Notes: generated by a model from the sequence alone, not told the origin. Shown: positions 45,190 through 55,034, counted from the stretch's first letter. The stretch: 64,000 nucleotides of DNA from JAEUHO01 sp046350655 (GCA_046350655.1 JAXMAB010000009.1:62001-126000); one strand, 5' to 3'. Translations and numbers: made by a program.

Positions 45190-46271
45190 GCTTCGAGGAC
45201 GCCCCCGTCCCGCTGCTCGTCGGCGCGGTGGTCGCGGCGCTCGTGACCGGCGTCGTCCGCTGGCTCGCGCTGCGGCGCGGGGTCGTGGACGAGCCCGACC
45301 CGTCCCGCCGCCTCCACACGGCGCCGGTGCCCCGGCTCGGCGGCGTCGGCATCGCCGCCGGCCTCGCGGCGGCGCTCCTCGCGGCGTGGGGGCTCGTCCC
45401 GGAGCCGGAGGACTGGCTGCTGGCCGCCGCGCGGGGCACGCTGTCGCGGGTGGCGATGGTGCTGGCGGCCGCGTTCGCGGTGGGCCTCGTGGACGACCTG
45501 CGGCCGCGCGGGAAGGGCCTGCCCGCGTGGACGAAGCTCGTCGCCCAGGCGGGCGTGGGCGCCCTCGCGGTCTTCGTCGCGCGGGCGCGGTTCGACGGGA
45601 CGCCGTGGGGGCCGTGGGGCGAGCTGCCGCTCGGCGGCGCCGCCGAGGTCCTGACGGTGCTGTGGTTCGTCGCCGTGCTGAACGTCGTCAACTTCATGGA
45701 CGGCAGCGACGCCATCGTCGCGGCGATGGCGGTCGTGATCCTCGCCGCGGCCGGCGGCGAGCACCCGGCCGCGGCGGCGGGGACGCTCCTGCCGGCGGCG
45801 GCCGCCGCGTTCGGCTTCCTCGCGTGGAACGCGCCGCCGGCCAAGATCTTCATGGGCGACGGCGGGTCCCACCTCCTCGGCGCCGCGATCGCGATCGCGC
45901 CGTGCGCGGTGCCGGCGCCCGGCGGCCAGGTCGTCGTGCCGGGCGCGCCCTGGGTGCTCGTCGGCGCCGCCCTGCTCCCGTCGATCGTGGACGTCGCGGA
46001 GGCCCTGCTCCACAAGGTGCGGCACCGCATCCCGATGTCGCAGGCCCACCACGACCATCTCTACCAGCGCCTCGTGAAGGCCACGGGGTCCCACGGCGCG
46101 GTCGCGCTCCGGTACGGCCTGCTGACCCTCGCCGCGGTCCTCGTCGTCGGGCCGCTCGCGCAGGCCGCCGGCGTGCCCGTCGCGTGCGCGGTCGGCGCGG
46201 CGGTCCTCGCCGTCCACCTGGCGGACGGCCACCGGCGCACGCGCGGCGTGAAGCGGCTCGGCGGCACGTGA
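45186..46271 (+). CDS. WecA/MraY-family polyprenyl-phosphate sugar-1-phosphate transferase
   Basis: 361 residues, about ten membrane helices. The cytoplasmic loops show the family's catalytic sets: VDEPDPSRRLHTAPVPRLGGVGI, FAVGLVDDLRPRGKGLPAWTKLVAQ (Asp pair), LNVVNFMDGSDAI, AKIFMGDGGSHLLG and SQAHHDHLYQRLVK. It loads the first sugar-1-phosphate on undecaprenyl phosphate and so starts the repeat unit. Close to WbpL/WecA by placement next to a WbpM-like dehydratase, which makes its typical donor. GTG chosen for the overlap with the preceding stop. Confidence 0.9.
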   Translation: MSFEDAPVPLLVGAVVAALVTGVVRWLALRRGVVDEPDPSRRLHTAPVPRLGGVGIAAGLAAALLAAWGLVPEPEDWLLAAARGTLSRVAMVLAAAFAVGLVDDLRPRGKGLPAWTKLVAQAGVGALAVFVARARFDGTPWGPWGELPLGGAAEVLTVLWFVAVLNVVNFMDGSDAIVAAMAVVILAAAGGEHPAAAAGTLLPAAAAAFGFLAWNAPPAKIFMGDGGSHLLGAAIAIAPCAVPAPGGQVVVPGAPWVLVGAALLPSIVDVAEALLHKVRHRIPMSQAHHDHLYQRLVKATGSHGAVALRYGLLTLAAVLVVGPLAQAAGVPVACAVGAAVLAVHLADGHRRTRGVKRLGGT

Positions 46272-48133
46272 ACCTGCCGGTCGCGATCCGTCGCCCGTTG
46301 GTGCTGCTGCTCCACGCCGCCCTGTCGGCCGCGGCGTTCTACCTCGCGTTCGTCCTCCGGCTCGGCAGCCCCGACCTCGTCGTCGAGGACCCGGGCGCGC
46401 GGATCCCGCCGTTCGACTACGGCCCGCACTTCTTCGCGATGCTCCCCTGGGCGGTGCTCCTGCGGACGGCCGCGCTGCAGGTCTTCGGCCTCAACCACGG
46501 GCTGTGGCGGTACGCGAGCCTGCACGACCTGGTGCGGCTCGCGTACGCCGTCGGCACGTCGTCGCTGGCGCTCTTCGCGCTCTCGTCGTTCCTCGTCCGG
46601 TGGAACTACCTGCCGCACACGGTGTTCGTCATCGACGCCGCGCTGTCGATGCTCCTGCTCGGCGGCGTGCGGTTCGTCCGCCGCGTGATGACGCAGCGCC
46701 GTTCCGACGGCGCGGGCCCGCGCACGGTCATCGTCGGCGCCGGCGACGCCGGGGAGATCCTCCTGCGCGAGCTGCAGCGACGGGGGCTCGAGACCCCGGT
46801 CGCGTTCGTGGACGACGACCCGGGCAAGACGGGCCGCTCGATCCACGGCGTACCGGTGCGCGGGCGCGTGGACGACCTCGGGCGCGTGCTCGCCGACACG
46901 CGCGCGACGGACGTCGTCGTCGCGATCCCGTCGAAGTCCGAGGCGATCCTGTCCCGCGCGGTCGCCGCGGCGGGGGAGGCGCCCGTCCGCTTCCGCGTGC
47001 TCCCCGGCGGGCCGGGCCCGGTCCGCGCGGCGTCGCTGCGCGCCCTCGACGTCGCCGACCTGCTCTCGCGCCCCGTCGCCGCGCTCGACGTCGCGCGCAT
47101 CCGCGCCGACGTGGCCGGCCGCCGCGTCGTCGTGACGGGCGGCGCCGGCTCCATCGGCAGCGAGCTGGTGCGGCAGTGCCTCGCGCTCGGCCCCGCGGCC
47201 CTGACGGTGCTCGACCGCGACGAGAACGCGCTCCACTACCTCCTCGACGGGCTGCCGCCGGAGCTCCCGCGCGACGTGCTGCGCCTGCGCGTCGTCGACG
47301 TCTCGGACGCCGGGGCGCTCGAGCGGGCGCTCGTCGAGGCGCGGCCGTCCTACGTGCTGCACGCGGCCGCCTACAAACACGTGCCGCTGATGGAGGAGAA
47401 CCCCGTCGCCGCGGTGCGCAACAACGTCGCGGTCACGCGGCGGGCGCTGGCGCTCTGCGACCGCCTCGGCGTCGGCAAGATGCTGCTCGTCTCGAGCGAC
47501 AAGGCGGTGCGGCCCACCAGCGTGATGGGGGCCACGAAGCGCGCCGCCGAGCTCGCGCTGCGGGCGGCGCCCGCGGGGCCGACCGTCCGCGTCGCCGTGC
47601 GGTTCGGGAACGTGGTCGGCAGCGCGGGCAGCGTCGTGCCGCTGTTCGTGCGCCAGATCGAGCGCGGCGGGCCCGTGACCGTCACGCACCGCGACGCGAC
47701 GCGGTTCTTCATGACGATCCCCGAGGCGTCGAGCCTCGTGCTGCAGGCGGCCGCCATGGCCGAGGGCGGCGAGGTCTACCACCTCGACATGGGCCGGCCG
47801 GTCCGCATCGCGGAGCTGGCGCGGCGCATGATCGCGCTCGCGGGCTTCGACCCCGACCGCGACATCGAGGTGCGCGAGGTGGGCCTGCGGCCGGGCGAGA
47901 AGCTCCACGAGGAGCTGCTCGCCGACGACGAGACGGTCCTCCCGACCTCGCACCCGCAGGTGCGGGTCGCGCGGCCGACGCCCGTGGACGGCGTGGCCCT
48001 CGCCCGCGACCTCGACGCGCTCGAGGCGGCCGCGGCGGCGGGCGACGTCACGACCACGGTGCGCGCGCTGAAGCGGCTCGTCCCCGAGTACGAGCCCACG
48101 AACGCGGAGATCCGGCGGATCCTCGGCCCGTGA
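46268..48133 (+). CDS. WbpM/CapD-like membrane-bound UDP-GlcNAc 4,6-dehydratase
   Basis: 621 residues: four N-terminal membrane helices (1-120), a CoA-binding-like Rossmann domain (TVIVGAGDAGEILLRELQRRG), and a catalytic SDR domain (VVVTGGAGSIGSELVRQ). SSDKAVRPTSVMGATKRAAEL carries the Ser-Met-Lys triad, in which Met replaces the usual Tyr, the hallmark of this dehydratase family. RFGNVVGSAGSVVPLFVRQI and LRPGEKLHEELL are also diagnostic. It makes UDP-4-keto-6-deoxy-GlcNAc for QuiNAc/FucNAc/bacillosamine-type sugars, suitable as donor precursor for the WecA-like enzyme. GTG start overlaps the preceding stop. Confidence 0.92.
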   Translation: MNLPVAIRRPLVLLLHAALSAAAFYLAFVLRLGSPDLVVEDPGARIPPFDYGPHFFAMLPWAVLLRTAALQVFGLNHGLWRYASLHDLVRLAYAVGTSSLALFALSSFLVRWNYLPHTVFVIDAALSMLLLGGVRFVRRVMTQRRSDGAGPRTVIVGAGDAGEILLRELQRRGLETPVAFVDDDPGKTGRSIHGVPVRGRVDDLGRVLADTRATDVVVAIPSKSEAILSRAVAAAGEAPVRFRVLPGGPGPVRAASLRALDVADLLSRPVAALDVARIRADVAGRRVVVTGGAGSIGSELVRQCLALGPAALTVLDRDENALHYLLDGLPPELPRDVLRLRVVDVSDAGALERALVEARPSYVLHAAAYKHVPLMEENPVAAVRNNVAVTRRALALCDRLGVGKMLLVSSDKAVRPTSVMGATKRAAELALRAAPAGPTVRVAVRFGNVVGSAGSVVPLFVRQIERGGPVTVTHRDATRFFMTIPEASSLVLQAAAMAEGGEVYHLDMGRPVRIAELARRMIALAGFDPDRDIEVREVGLRPGEKLHEELLADDETVLPTSHPQVRVARPTPVDGVALARDLDALEAAAAAGDVTTTVRALKRLVPEYEPTNAEIRRILGP

Positions 48134-48969
48134 GGTGCCCGCCCCTCGTCGCCGCGGTGCGGCCGGCGCAGGCGCTCAAGCAGCTCCCGGTGCTCGCGCC
48201 GGTCGCGTTCGGCCACCGCCTGCACGACCCCGTCGCGGTCGGCTCCGTCGTCGCCTGCGCGGTCGCGTTCACCCTCGTCGCGAGCGGCGGCTACCTCGTC
48301 AACGACGTCGTGGACCGGGCCGACGACGCGACGCACCCGCGCAAGCGCGCGCGGCCGGTGGCCGCGGGCACGTTGTCGCCGCGGACCGCGCTCGTCGCCG
48401 CCGGCGTCCTCGTCGCGGCGGGCCTCGCGGTCGCGGTCCTCGGGTCGACCGCCGCGGCGGCCGCGGCCGTCGGCGCCTACCTCGCGGCGACGCTCGCGTA
48501 CTCGCTCGGGGCGAAGCGGGTCGTCGCGCTCGGCCCCGCCGTCGTCGCGCTGGGCTTCGTCCTGCGGGTCCTCGGGGGCGCGTGGGCGGCGCCGGTGACG
48601 CCGTCGGGGTGGCTCGTCGGGCTCACGGCGGGCCTCGCGTCGGCGCTGGCGGTGGCGAAGCGGGAGAACGACGCCCGGCGTCGCGACGGCGAGGCCCCGC
48701 GGGCCCTGCGCCGCGCCACGGACGCGCTGCTCCTCCTGGTCGCGGCGGGCTACGCGGCGTACACGCTCGCGCCCGGCACCGTCGCGCTCCACGGCACGCG
48801 GGCGCTCGCGTTCACCGTCGTGCCGGTCGCCGGGGCGCTCGCGCGGTTCCGCGCGCGGCTGCGGGCGGACCGCACCGGCGCGGGGCCCGCCGACCTCGTG
48901 GTCACCGACCCCGTGGCGCTGGCGCTCGGCGCCGCCTGGGCCGCGGCGTGCCTCGCGCTCCTCGCCTGA
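48130..48969 (+). CDS. UbiA-family prenyltransferase (decaprenyl-phosphate phosphoribosyltransferase-like)
   Basis: 279 residues, eight to nine membrane segments. GGYLVNDVVDRADDATHPRKRARPVAAGTLS has the N-D-x-x-D-x-x-x-D motif and the H-P-x-K-R-x-R-P segment of UbiA enzymes that move phosphoribose or similar groups to polyprenyl phosphate; LAYSLGAKRVVALGPAVVALGFVLRVLGGAWA and AVAKRENDAR (second Asp motif) follow. Mycobacterial DPPR synthase is the nearest characterised type. Arabinofuranose donors are one possible product. Coupled by GTGA to the WbpM-like gene. Confidence 0.8.
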   Translation: MRCPPLVAAVRPAQALKQLPVLAPVAFGHRLHDPVAVGSVVACAVAFTLVASGGYLVNDVVDRADDATHPRKRARPVAAGTLSPRTALVAAGVLVAAGLAVAVLGSTAAAAAAVGAYLAATLAYSLGAKRVVALGPAVVALGFVLRVLGGAWAAPVTPSGWLVGLTAGLASALAVAKRENDARRRDGEAPRALRRATDALLLLVAAGYAAYTLAPGTVALHGTRALAFTVVPVAGALARFRARLRADRTGAGPADLVVTDPVALALGAAWAAACLALLA

Positions 48970-49034
48970 CCGACGACGCGGGCGGGCGCGCGGCGGCGCC
49001 CGCGGAAATCCCCTCGCCGGGCCGCGGGGCTTGG

Positions 49035-49040
49035 TTCCAT
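49035..49040 (+). promoter_or_regulatory. TTCCAT hexamer, probable leaderless promoter of the phosphatase gene
   Basis: GGTTCCAT ends exactly 6 nt before the GTG at 49047. The same GGTTCCAT element stands before the starts at 63619 (6 nt) and 35318 (7 nt). Confidence 0.4.
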
Positions 49041-49046
49041 GGGCGC

Positions 49047-49493
49047 GTGCTGTCGAACTTCGGCTGGATCCTGCCGGGCCGTCTCGCGGGGATGGCCTAT
49101 CCCGACCGCGACGCGGGGCGTGCGCTCGTCGCGGCGGGCGTCGGGGCGGTGCTGTCGCTGACCGAGCACGCGCCCGTCGACGCGCTCGCGGGGGACGGCC
49201 TCGTCGTGCGGCACGAGCCCATCCTCGACTTCGAGGCCCCGACGCCGGCGGTCCTCGCGCGGTGCGTGGGGTTCGTGCGCGAGCGGTGGGCGGCGGGCCA
49301 GGCGGTCGCGGTGCACTGCATGGCGGGGCGGGGCCGCACGGGCACCGTGCTCGCGGCGTGCCTCGTCGCCGAGGGCATGGACGCGGACGCCGCGATCGCG
49401 CTCGTGCGCGCGAAGCGGCCCGGTTCGATCGAGACGCGGGCGCAGGAGGCGTGCGTGCGCGCCTTCCGGCCCGCGGGGAGGGACGCGCGGTGA
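49047..49493 (+). CDS. Dual-specificity/tyrosine protein phosphatase-like protein
   Basis: 148 residues from GTG 49047. NFGWILPGRLAGMAYPDRDAGRALVAAGVGAVLSLTEHAP is the entry of cyclin-kinase-inhibitor-3/DSP23-like phosphatases and VAVHCMAGRGRTGTVLAACLVAEGMDADAAIALVRAKRPGSIET carries the HC-x5-R signature (Cys about residue 91). It may dephosphorylate tyrosine-phosphorylated proteins such as the BY-kinase at the left edge. The next gene, dapB, overlaps by GTGA. Confidence 0.8.
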   Translation: MLSNFGWILPGRLAGMAYPDRDAGRALVAAGVGAVLSLTEHAPVDALAGDGLVVRHEPILDFEAPTPAVLARCVGFVRERWAAGQAVAVHCMAGRGRTGTVLAACLVAEGMDADAAIALVRAKRPGSIETRAQEACVRAFRPAGRDAR

Positions 49494-50218
49494 GCGGCAT
49501 CCGGACGGCGCTCGCGGGATGGAAGGGGCGGATGGGCCAGGTGATCGGGCCCGGGCTCGAGCGGGCGGAGGGCGTCGCCCTCGTGGCCCGGGTCGAGGCC
49601 GGCGACGACCTCGTCGCGACGTGCCGCGCGGCGCGCGTGGAGGTGGTCGTCGACTTCACGACGCCCACGGTCGCGGCCGCGAACGCGCGGCGGATCCTCG
49701 AGGCCGGCTGCCACGGCGTCGTCGGCACCACCGGGTTCTCCGCCGCCGACCTCGACGACCTCGACGCCCGGGCGCGGGCCGCGGGCAAGGGCCTCCTCGT
49801 GGCGCCCAACTTCGCGGTGGGCGTGATCCTGATGCAGCGGTTCGCCGTCGCTGCGGCGCGGTACTTCCCGCGCGTCGAGATCGTCGAGGCGCACCACGAC
49901 GGCAAGGCGGACGCGCCGTCGGGCACCGCGCTGCGCACGGCGGACCTCCTCGGCGCGGCGCGCGCGGGCGGCGGGCCCGCGGCCGGCGAGGAGGGCGCGC
50001 GCGGCCACGTCCGCGCGGGGGTGCACGTCCACAGCCTGCGGCTGCCGGGCCTCGTCGCGCACCAGGACGTCGTGTTCGGCGGGCCCGGCGAGGTGCTGAC
50101 GATCCGCCACGACGCCATGAGCCGCGAGTGCTACCTCCCGGGCGTCGTCCTCGCGGTGCGGGCCATCTCGGGGCGCGTCGGGCTCGTGCGCGGGCTCGAG
50201 GCGCTGCTCGACCTGTGA
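49490..50218 (+). CDS. dapB: 4-hydroxy-tetrahydrodipicolinate reductase
   Basis: 242 residues. N-terminal ALAGWKGRMGQVIGPGLE (G-x-x-G-R-M-G), VVVDFTTPTVAAANARRILEAGCHGVVGTTGFS, APNFAVGVILMQRFA and the catalytic EIVEAHHDGKADAPSGTALRTADLL (H-H-x3-K-x-D-x-P-S-G-T-A) are those of DapB, the NAD(P)H reductase of lysine and diaminopimelate synthesis. GTGA overlaps join it to the phosphatase gene before and to thiE after it. Confidence 0.93.
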   Translation: MSGIRTALAGWKGRMGQVIGPGLERAEGVALVARVEAGDDLVATCRAARVEVVVDFTTPTVAAANARRILEAGCHGVVGTTGFSAADLDDLDARARAAGKGLLVAPNFAVGVILMQRFAVAAARYFPRVEIVEAHHDGKADAPSGTALRTADLLGAARAGGGPAAGEEGARGHVRAGVHVHSLRLPGLVAHQDVVFGGPGEVLTIRHDAMSRECYLPGVVLAVRAISGRVGLVRGLEALLDL

Positions 50219-50823
50219 GCGGCCCGCGGCTCGTCGCGGCGGCGCTGCGCCTCGTCTACATCGTGGACACGGCCGGGGCCGCCGACGGCGCCCGCGTCGA
50301 CGCCGTCCTGGGCCACGGTGCGACCGCGGTGTGGCTGCGGGAGCCCGGCGCGACGGGCCGCGCGCTGTACGACGCCGCGGGGTCGCTCCTGCTGCGCTGC
50401 CGCCGGCTCGGGGCGGTGCTCGTCGTCGGCGACCGGGCCGACGTCGCGATGGCCGTGGGGGCCGACGGGGTGCAACTGGGCCACCGGTCGCCGCCGGCGC
50501 GGAGCGTCCGGCCGTGGGTCCGCGGGTGGATGGGGGTGTCGTGCCACACCGCGTCGGAGGTGGCGGCGGCCGAGGAGGCCGGCGCCGACTACGTCGTCGT
50601 GTCGCCGGTGTTCGGCGTGCCGGACAAGGGCGCGCCCCTCGGCGTCGACGGGCTCTCGGCCCTCTCCGCCGTCGCCCACGTGCCCGTCGTCGCCCTCGGC
50701 GGCATCACCGGGGACAACGTCGGGCTGCTCCGGGGCGAGGCGGTCGCGGGCGTCGCGGTCATCCGGTCGCTGCGCGACGCCCCCGACCCCGCGGCGGCGG
50801 CCCGGCGGCTGTCGGCGCGGTGA
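50215..50823 (+). CDS. thiE: Thiamine-phosphate synthase-like protein
   Basis: 202 residues, a ThiE/TenI-type TIM barrel: LRLVYIVDTAGAADGARVDAVLGHGATAVWLREPGATGRALYDAA, VLVVGDRADVAMAVGADGVQLGHRS, GVSCHTASEVAAAEEAGADYVVVSPVFGVPDKGAPLGVDGL, VVALGGITGDNV. ThiE normally has a K-x-x-x-D in its early loops; WLREPG replaces the usual QLR-x-K, so TenI cannot be excluded. The family joins HMP-PP and thiazole phosphate to thiamine phosphate. ThiL is encoded at 55041, supporting a thiamine role. Confidence 0.85.
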   Translation: MSGPRLVAAALRLVYIVDTAGAADGARVDAVLGHGATAVWLREPGATGRALYDAAGSLLLRCRRLGAVLVVGDRADVAMAVGADGVQLGHRSPPARSVRPWVRGWMGVSCHTASEVAAAEEAGADYVVVSPVFGVPDKGAPLGVDGLSALSAVAHVPVVALGGITGDNVGLLRGEAVAGVAVIRSLRDAPDPAAAARRLSAR

Positions 50824-50864
50824 CCCCCCGGTGAAGACCCCCGGACCACAATCCGGGGCTCCGC

Positions 50865-53411
50865 ATGTCCCGCCTCCGCCTCGCCGTCCCGCTCCTCCTG
50901 GCCGCGCTCGTCGCGTCCGGCGCGGCGTGCCGGTGACGCGACGCCCGCGGGGCGCGCCGCGCGGCGGGGTCCGCGCTCGACGACGCGACGGGCCTGCCCG
51001 ACGTCACCGGGCCCGTCGGCGAGGACGGCGAGGCGCCGGCGGGCGAGGTCCTCCCGACGGACTCGCCGTCGTCGAGCACCGAGCCGGGCCCGTACGCCGA
51101 CGACGAGCGGTACGTGGCCCTCGCGGACGGGTTCGACGACCGCGTGAAGGCCGCCGCGGACCGGCTCGACCTCGTCGCCGGGCTCTCGTTCCGCGACCGG
51201 GCCGCGCCGCGCGTCGTCCTGAAGCCGCTGCGGGCCGAGACGCCGGCGTGGAGCGTCGAGCGCGAGGTGGCGGCGGGCCGGCGACGCTCGCTCGTCGAGG
51301 TGAACCTCCGGCCGCTCGTGTCGGGCCGCGAGGACCCCGACCGCATCCTCCTCCGCGCGCTCGCGGAGGCCGCGCTCGTGCCCGCGTCCGGCGCGCCGCC
51401 CCCGCCGCGGTGGTTCACGTCGTTCGCCGGCCACTTCGCCGCCGGCGACACCGCCGACGGCGTCGAGCGCCTCGCGCGCGCGACCGCGCGCGGGGGGCCC
51501 GCGGTCCGCGTGGACCCGGACGACCCGGCCCACGCCGAGCCGACGGCGCTGGCGGTGGCGCTCCTGCTCGCCGAGCGCAGCACGCCGGCCGACGTGCGCC
51601 GGCTCCTCGCCCTCGTCGCGGACGGCGACGAGCCCGTGCGGCTCGTGCGGAAGGCTCTCGGCGACCCGACGGCCCCGTTCACCGGCGACGGCCGCGAGAT
51701 CCTCGAGGACGCCATGGCCCGCGTCGACCTCGAGAGCGACCGCCTCGTGGCGCGGCTGCGCGAGGTGCTCGAGCGCCTCGGCCCCGCGGGGCTCGAGGCC
51801 GCGCTCGAGGACGAGGCCGGCCGCGTGACGCCGACCGACCGCGTGCGCGCCGAGGTCGAGGCGCTGCGGCTCGAAGGGGCCCTGCGGACCGGCGACGTCG
51901 AGGCCGGGCACGCGGTGCTCGGCCGCGCGCCGTGCGAGCGGCGCTTCCTCGCGCTCCTCGACGACCCGTCGGCGTACGTCATCGACGCGGCCCGGCTCGA
52001 GATGCTCGACGGCGGCGACCCGGCGCGCGCCTACGACCTCCTCGCGTGCTTCGACCGCGACTACCCGACGAGCCCGCTCCGCGACGAGGCGTTCGAGGAG
52101 CTCGAGCGGCTCCTCGCGCGCCTGCCGGCCGACCTCGAGGCGGACGGCCTCGAGCGGGTCCTCGCGGAGCGCGGGCCCGCCGGCCTCGCGACCGCCACGA
52201 TCGTCCGGCGGGTGGACCGGCTGCTCGCCGACGCGAGGCCCGGCGCGGCGCGCCGCTTCCTCGCGGCCCTCGGCGCCCGCGCCGACGACGAGGCCCTGGC
52301 GGGGGTGCGGGCCCGCGTGGACGCCGCGGAGGCCGATCCCACGCCCGCGGACCGCGACCGCAACCGCGCGCGGGTCGCCGCCTGGGTGGACGCGCCCACG
52401 CCCGCGACCGAGGCCGACGTCGTGGACGGCGGCGCGGTGGCCGCCGACGCGCTCGTGGACCGCCTCCCGCCGGCGGCGGGCGAGGAGCGGGCGAAGGCCG
52501 TGCGGCTCCTCCTGCGCGCCGCCGGGACCGCGCGGGCCGTGGCGCTCCTCTCGTCGGAGTGGTCGGGCTCCGTCGAGCGCTTCCCGACGGACCTCGAGGT
52601 GCTCGCGTCGGCCTGCGGGTACGCCGACCTGCGCCGCACCGTCGAGGCGCTCTTCCCCGCCGCGCGGACGGACGCCCGCGCGTCCGCCGAGTGGGAGCGC
52701 GTGTGCCTCGGCATCGACCCGGTGCGGCTGGCGAGCGACGACGGGCTCCTGATGCGGCTGTACGCGCCGGAGTTCGCCGTGCGCCGCGCGGCGTTCGAGG
52801 AGGTCACGTCGGGCTCGGCGCCGGTGCGCACCCCGCTCCTCCTGCGGCACTTCGCCCGCGACCCGGCGGTCCTGCTGCGCCGCCTCGCGATCCGCGTGGC
52901 CGGCCGCGAGGGGCTCGGGATGATCGCCCAGGAGGCGCTCGCGGACCCGTCGGGCATCGTGCGCCAGGCCGCGTGCGCGGCGATCGTCGAGTCGCGCTGG
53001 TACGACGCCGCGCCCGACGTCGCGCGGCTGTTGCGCCGCCCCGACCCCGACGAGCGCGTGCAGGACGCGGCCGCCGTCGCCCTCGTGCGGATCGCCGCCG
53101 AGCAGCCGGGCTGGGTCCGGCCGGTCGTCTCGGTCGTGCGCGTCGCGGACGTGCGCCTGGCGGACGGCGTGGCCGCGCTGCTCGTGGACCTGCCGAAGGA
53201 GCCGGTCGCGGCGGCGATCGCCGGCGAGCTCCGCACGGAGGCCGTCGGCCCCTCGGCGCGGTTCGACCGGGCCGCGCTGTTCCGCCTCTTCACCGCGTAC
53301 CGGCGCGCCACCGGCCGCGAGAGCGGGTACGACCCGAGCCTGTCGAGCGAGGAGGTGCAGGCGCTCGTCCTGTCCCTCCCGGAGAACGGCGGCGCGCCCC
53401 CGGGTCGGTGA
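50865..53411 (+). CDS. Secreted/lipoprotein with HEAT- or TPR-like helical repeats, N-terminus disrupted
   Basis: An ATG at 50865 starts a signal sequence MSRLRLAVPLLLAALVASGAAC, but after Cys22 the frame meets TGA at 50934. In frame 1 the text would go on GDATPAGRAA, a good mature lipoprotein start, and the long frame resumes as ALDDATGLPDVTGPVGEDGE... and is open to 53411 (GTG at 51114 is its first internal start). Two or three lost bases in the G/C runs at 50930-50985 would join them. The main part of about 760 residues is Ala/Leu/Arg helical, with EHAT-like repeats at the end (LLLRHFARDPAVLLRRLAIRVAGREGLGMIAQEALADPSGIVRQAACAAIVE). Function unknown. Confidence 0.6.
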
Positions 53412-53436
53412 CGCGGGGCGCGTCGCGGGAGGGTCC

Positions 53437-54990
53437 GTGCGCCGCCGCCTCGTCGCCCTCGCGTTCGCCGGCCTCGTCGCGGGCGTCCCCGGCGGGCCCC
53501 GCGCGGCCCACGCCGACGGACCGGCGGACCCCGTCGCGAAGGTGCCGCCCGACCTGCGCCCCGAGGTGGACGGGCTCGTCGCGCGCGGCGCCGCGTGGTT
53601 GCGCCGGCAGGCCGGCCCCGACGGCCTCTTCCGCTGGAGCGTCGACGGGCAGCGCGCCTTCACCCACTGGGACGCGGCCGCGTGCGACGAGGGCCTGACC
53701 TCGCTCGCCGTGCTCGCGCTCGCGCGCGCGGGCGTGCCGCGCGCCGACCCCGTCGTCGTCGCGGCCCTCGACGCGCTGCGACGGCGGGTCGTGTCGCCGG
53801 TGCCGGCGCCGGCCGGCGCGGACACGCGGACCTTCACGTACGCCGCCGGCGCGTTCCTCTGGATGTTGTACGAGGTGCGCCCGGCGGGCTTCGGCGACGC
53901 GGCGGCCCAGGCCGCGCTCGGCCTCGCGCACGGCGTACACGACGACGGCGGCTGGAGCTACCGCCTCCCGCGCGTGCGCGTCGAGGGCGGGTACGCCCGC
54001 GTGCTGCCGGACCCGGTCCTCGGCGAGCCGTCGGACGTCTCGAATGCGCAGTTCGCCGTGATCGGCCTGCTCGCCGCGGAGCGCCTCGGCGTGTGGCGCG
54101 GCGACGCGCCGTGGACGGCGATGCACGCGGGCCTCGTCGCCGCGGCGCGCCCGGACGGCGCCCACGGCTACCGGCGCGACGACGCCGCGGGCGACGTGTT
54201 CCGGGCCGGGCGCCGCCTCACCACCGCCATCGCCGCCGCCAACCTCTTCGTCGCGCTGCGCCGCCGCGGCGCCTCGCGCGCCGACGCGCTCAAGGACCCC
54301 GCGTTCCGCCGCGCGCTCCTCTGGCTCGACCGCCATCCGTACGCCGACGCCGCCACCGGCCGCTGGGCCGCGCGCGACGTCGGCGACCAGACGGGCCGCC
54401 CGCCGTACTACGAGATGCTCGCGTTCGAGCGGCTCGTCGCCTTCACCGGGCTCGAGCGCGTCGGCGGCGCGGACACGTTCCGGGTCGCGGTGGCGTCGCT
54501 CCGCGCGCTCGAGCGCGCCGAGGGCGGCTGGCCCGGCGGCACGGCCGAGGCGGCGTTCCGCAACGCCGTCGAGCACACGACGCTCGCGCTCCTCGTCCTC
54601 ACCCGCGCCCTCGACGCGGTGCCCGTCACGTCGCCCGACCTCACGACCGGCGACCTCGTGGGCGGCAAGGACGCGCTCGAGCCGCACTTCTCCGACCTCG
54701 TGGCCCGCGCGGTCCGCGCGCCCGCCGGGGCCGACGGCGACGCGCGGTTCGCGTGGCAACGCGCGTTCGTCGCCACGGGGCTGCGCGGCCTCGAGGCCGT
54801 CGTCCGGCTGCAGGCCGACGGCCCCGCGGAGCTCGCGCCCGCGGCCCACGGCCTCCTGCGGCTCCTCACGGGGTTCCCGGTCGACGCGAAGGCACGCGAG
54901 GCCCGGTCGCTCGCGTGGGCGCGATTCCTGTTCGCGCACCGCGCCACCCTCGTGCCCTCGGCCGACGGCCTCGGGTTCGTGGATCGCTGA
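53437..54990 (+). CDS. Secreted prenyltransferase/squalene-oxidase-repeat protein
   Basis: 517 residues from a GTG preceded by GGGAGG. Signal peptide MRRRLVALAFAGLVAGVPGGPRAAHA, then several alpha/alpha-barrel repeats of the prenyltransferase/squalene oxidase fold: ARGAAWLRRQAGPDGLFRW, DEGLTSLAVLALARAG, DDGGWSYRLP, NAQFAVIGLLAAERLG, GAHGYRRDDAAGD, LERAEGGWPGGTAEAAFRNAVEHTTLALLVL. Such secreted proteins are abundant in Planctomycetota but lack a known activity; the catalytic Asp-rich motifs of terpene cyclases are not seen. It follows the helical-repeat protein by 25 bp, so both may be one operon. Confidence 0.75.
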   Translation: MRRRLVALAFAGLVAGVPGGPRAAHADGPADPVAKVPPDLRPEVDGLVARGAAWLRRQAGPDGLFRWSVDGQRAFTHWDAAACDEGLTSLAVLALARAGVPRADPVVVAALDALRRRVVSPVPAPAGADTRTFTYAAGAFLWMLYEVRPAGFGDAAAQAALGLAHGVHDDGGWSYRLPRVRVEGGYARVLPDPVLGEPSDVSNAQFAVIGLLAAERLGVWRGDAPWTAMHAGLVAAARPDGAHGYRRDDAAGDVFRAGRRLTTAIAAANLFVALRRRGASRADALKDPAFRRALLWLDRHPYADAATGRWAARDVGDQTGRPPYYEMLAFERLVAFTGLERVGGADTFRVAVASLRALERAEGGWPGGTAEAAFRNAVEHTTLALLVLTRALDAVPVTSPDLTTGDLVGGKDALEPHFSDLVARAVRAPAGADGDARFAWQRAFVATGLRGLEAVVRLQADGPAELAPAAHGLLRLLTGFPVDAKAREARSLAWARFLFAHRATLVPSADGLGFVDR

Positions 54991-55028
54991 CGACCGCGTC
55001 CGGGCTGGCGGGGGCCCGCGGCCCCGCC

Positions 55029-55034
55029 TACGGT
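55029..55034 (+). promoter_or_regulatory. -10 box TACGGT of a probable leaderless promoter
   Basis: TACGGT is followed by exactly 6 nt (GGGGCG) and the ATG of thiL at 55041; no Shine-Dalgarno is needed if transcription begins at the A. Confidence 0.5.
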
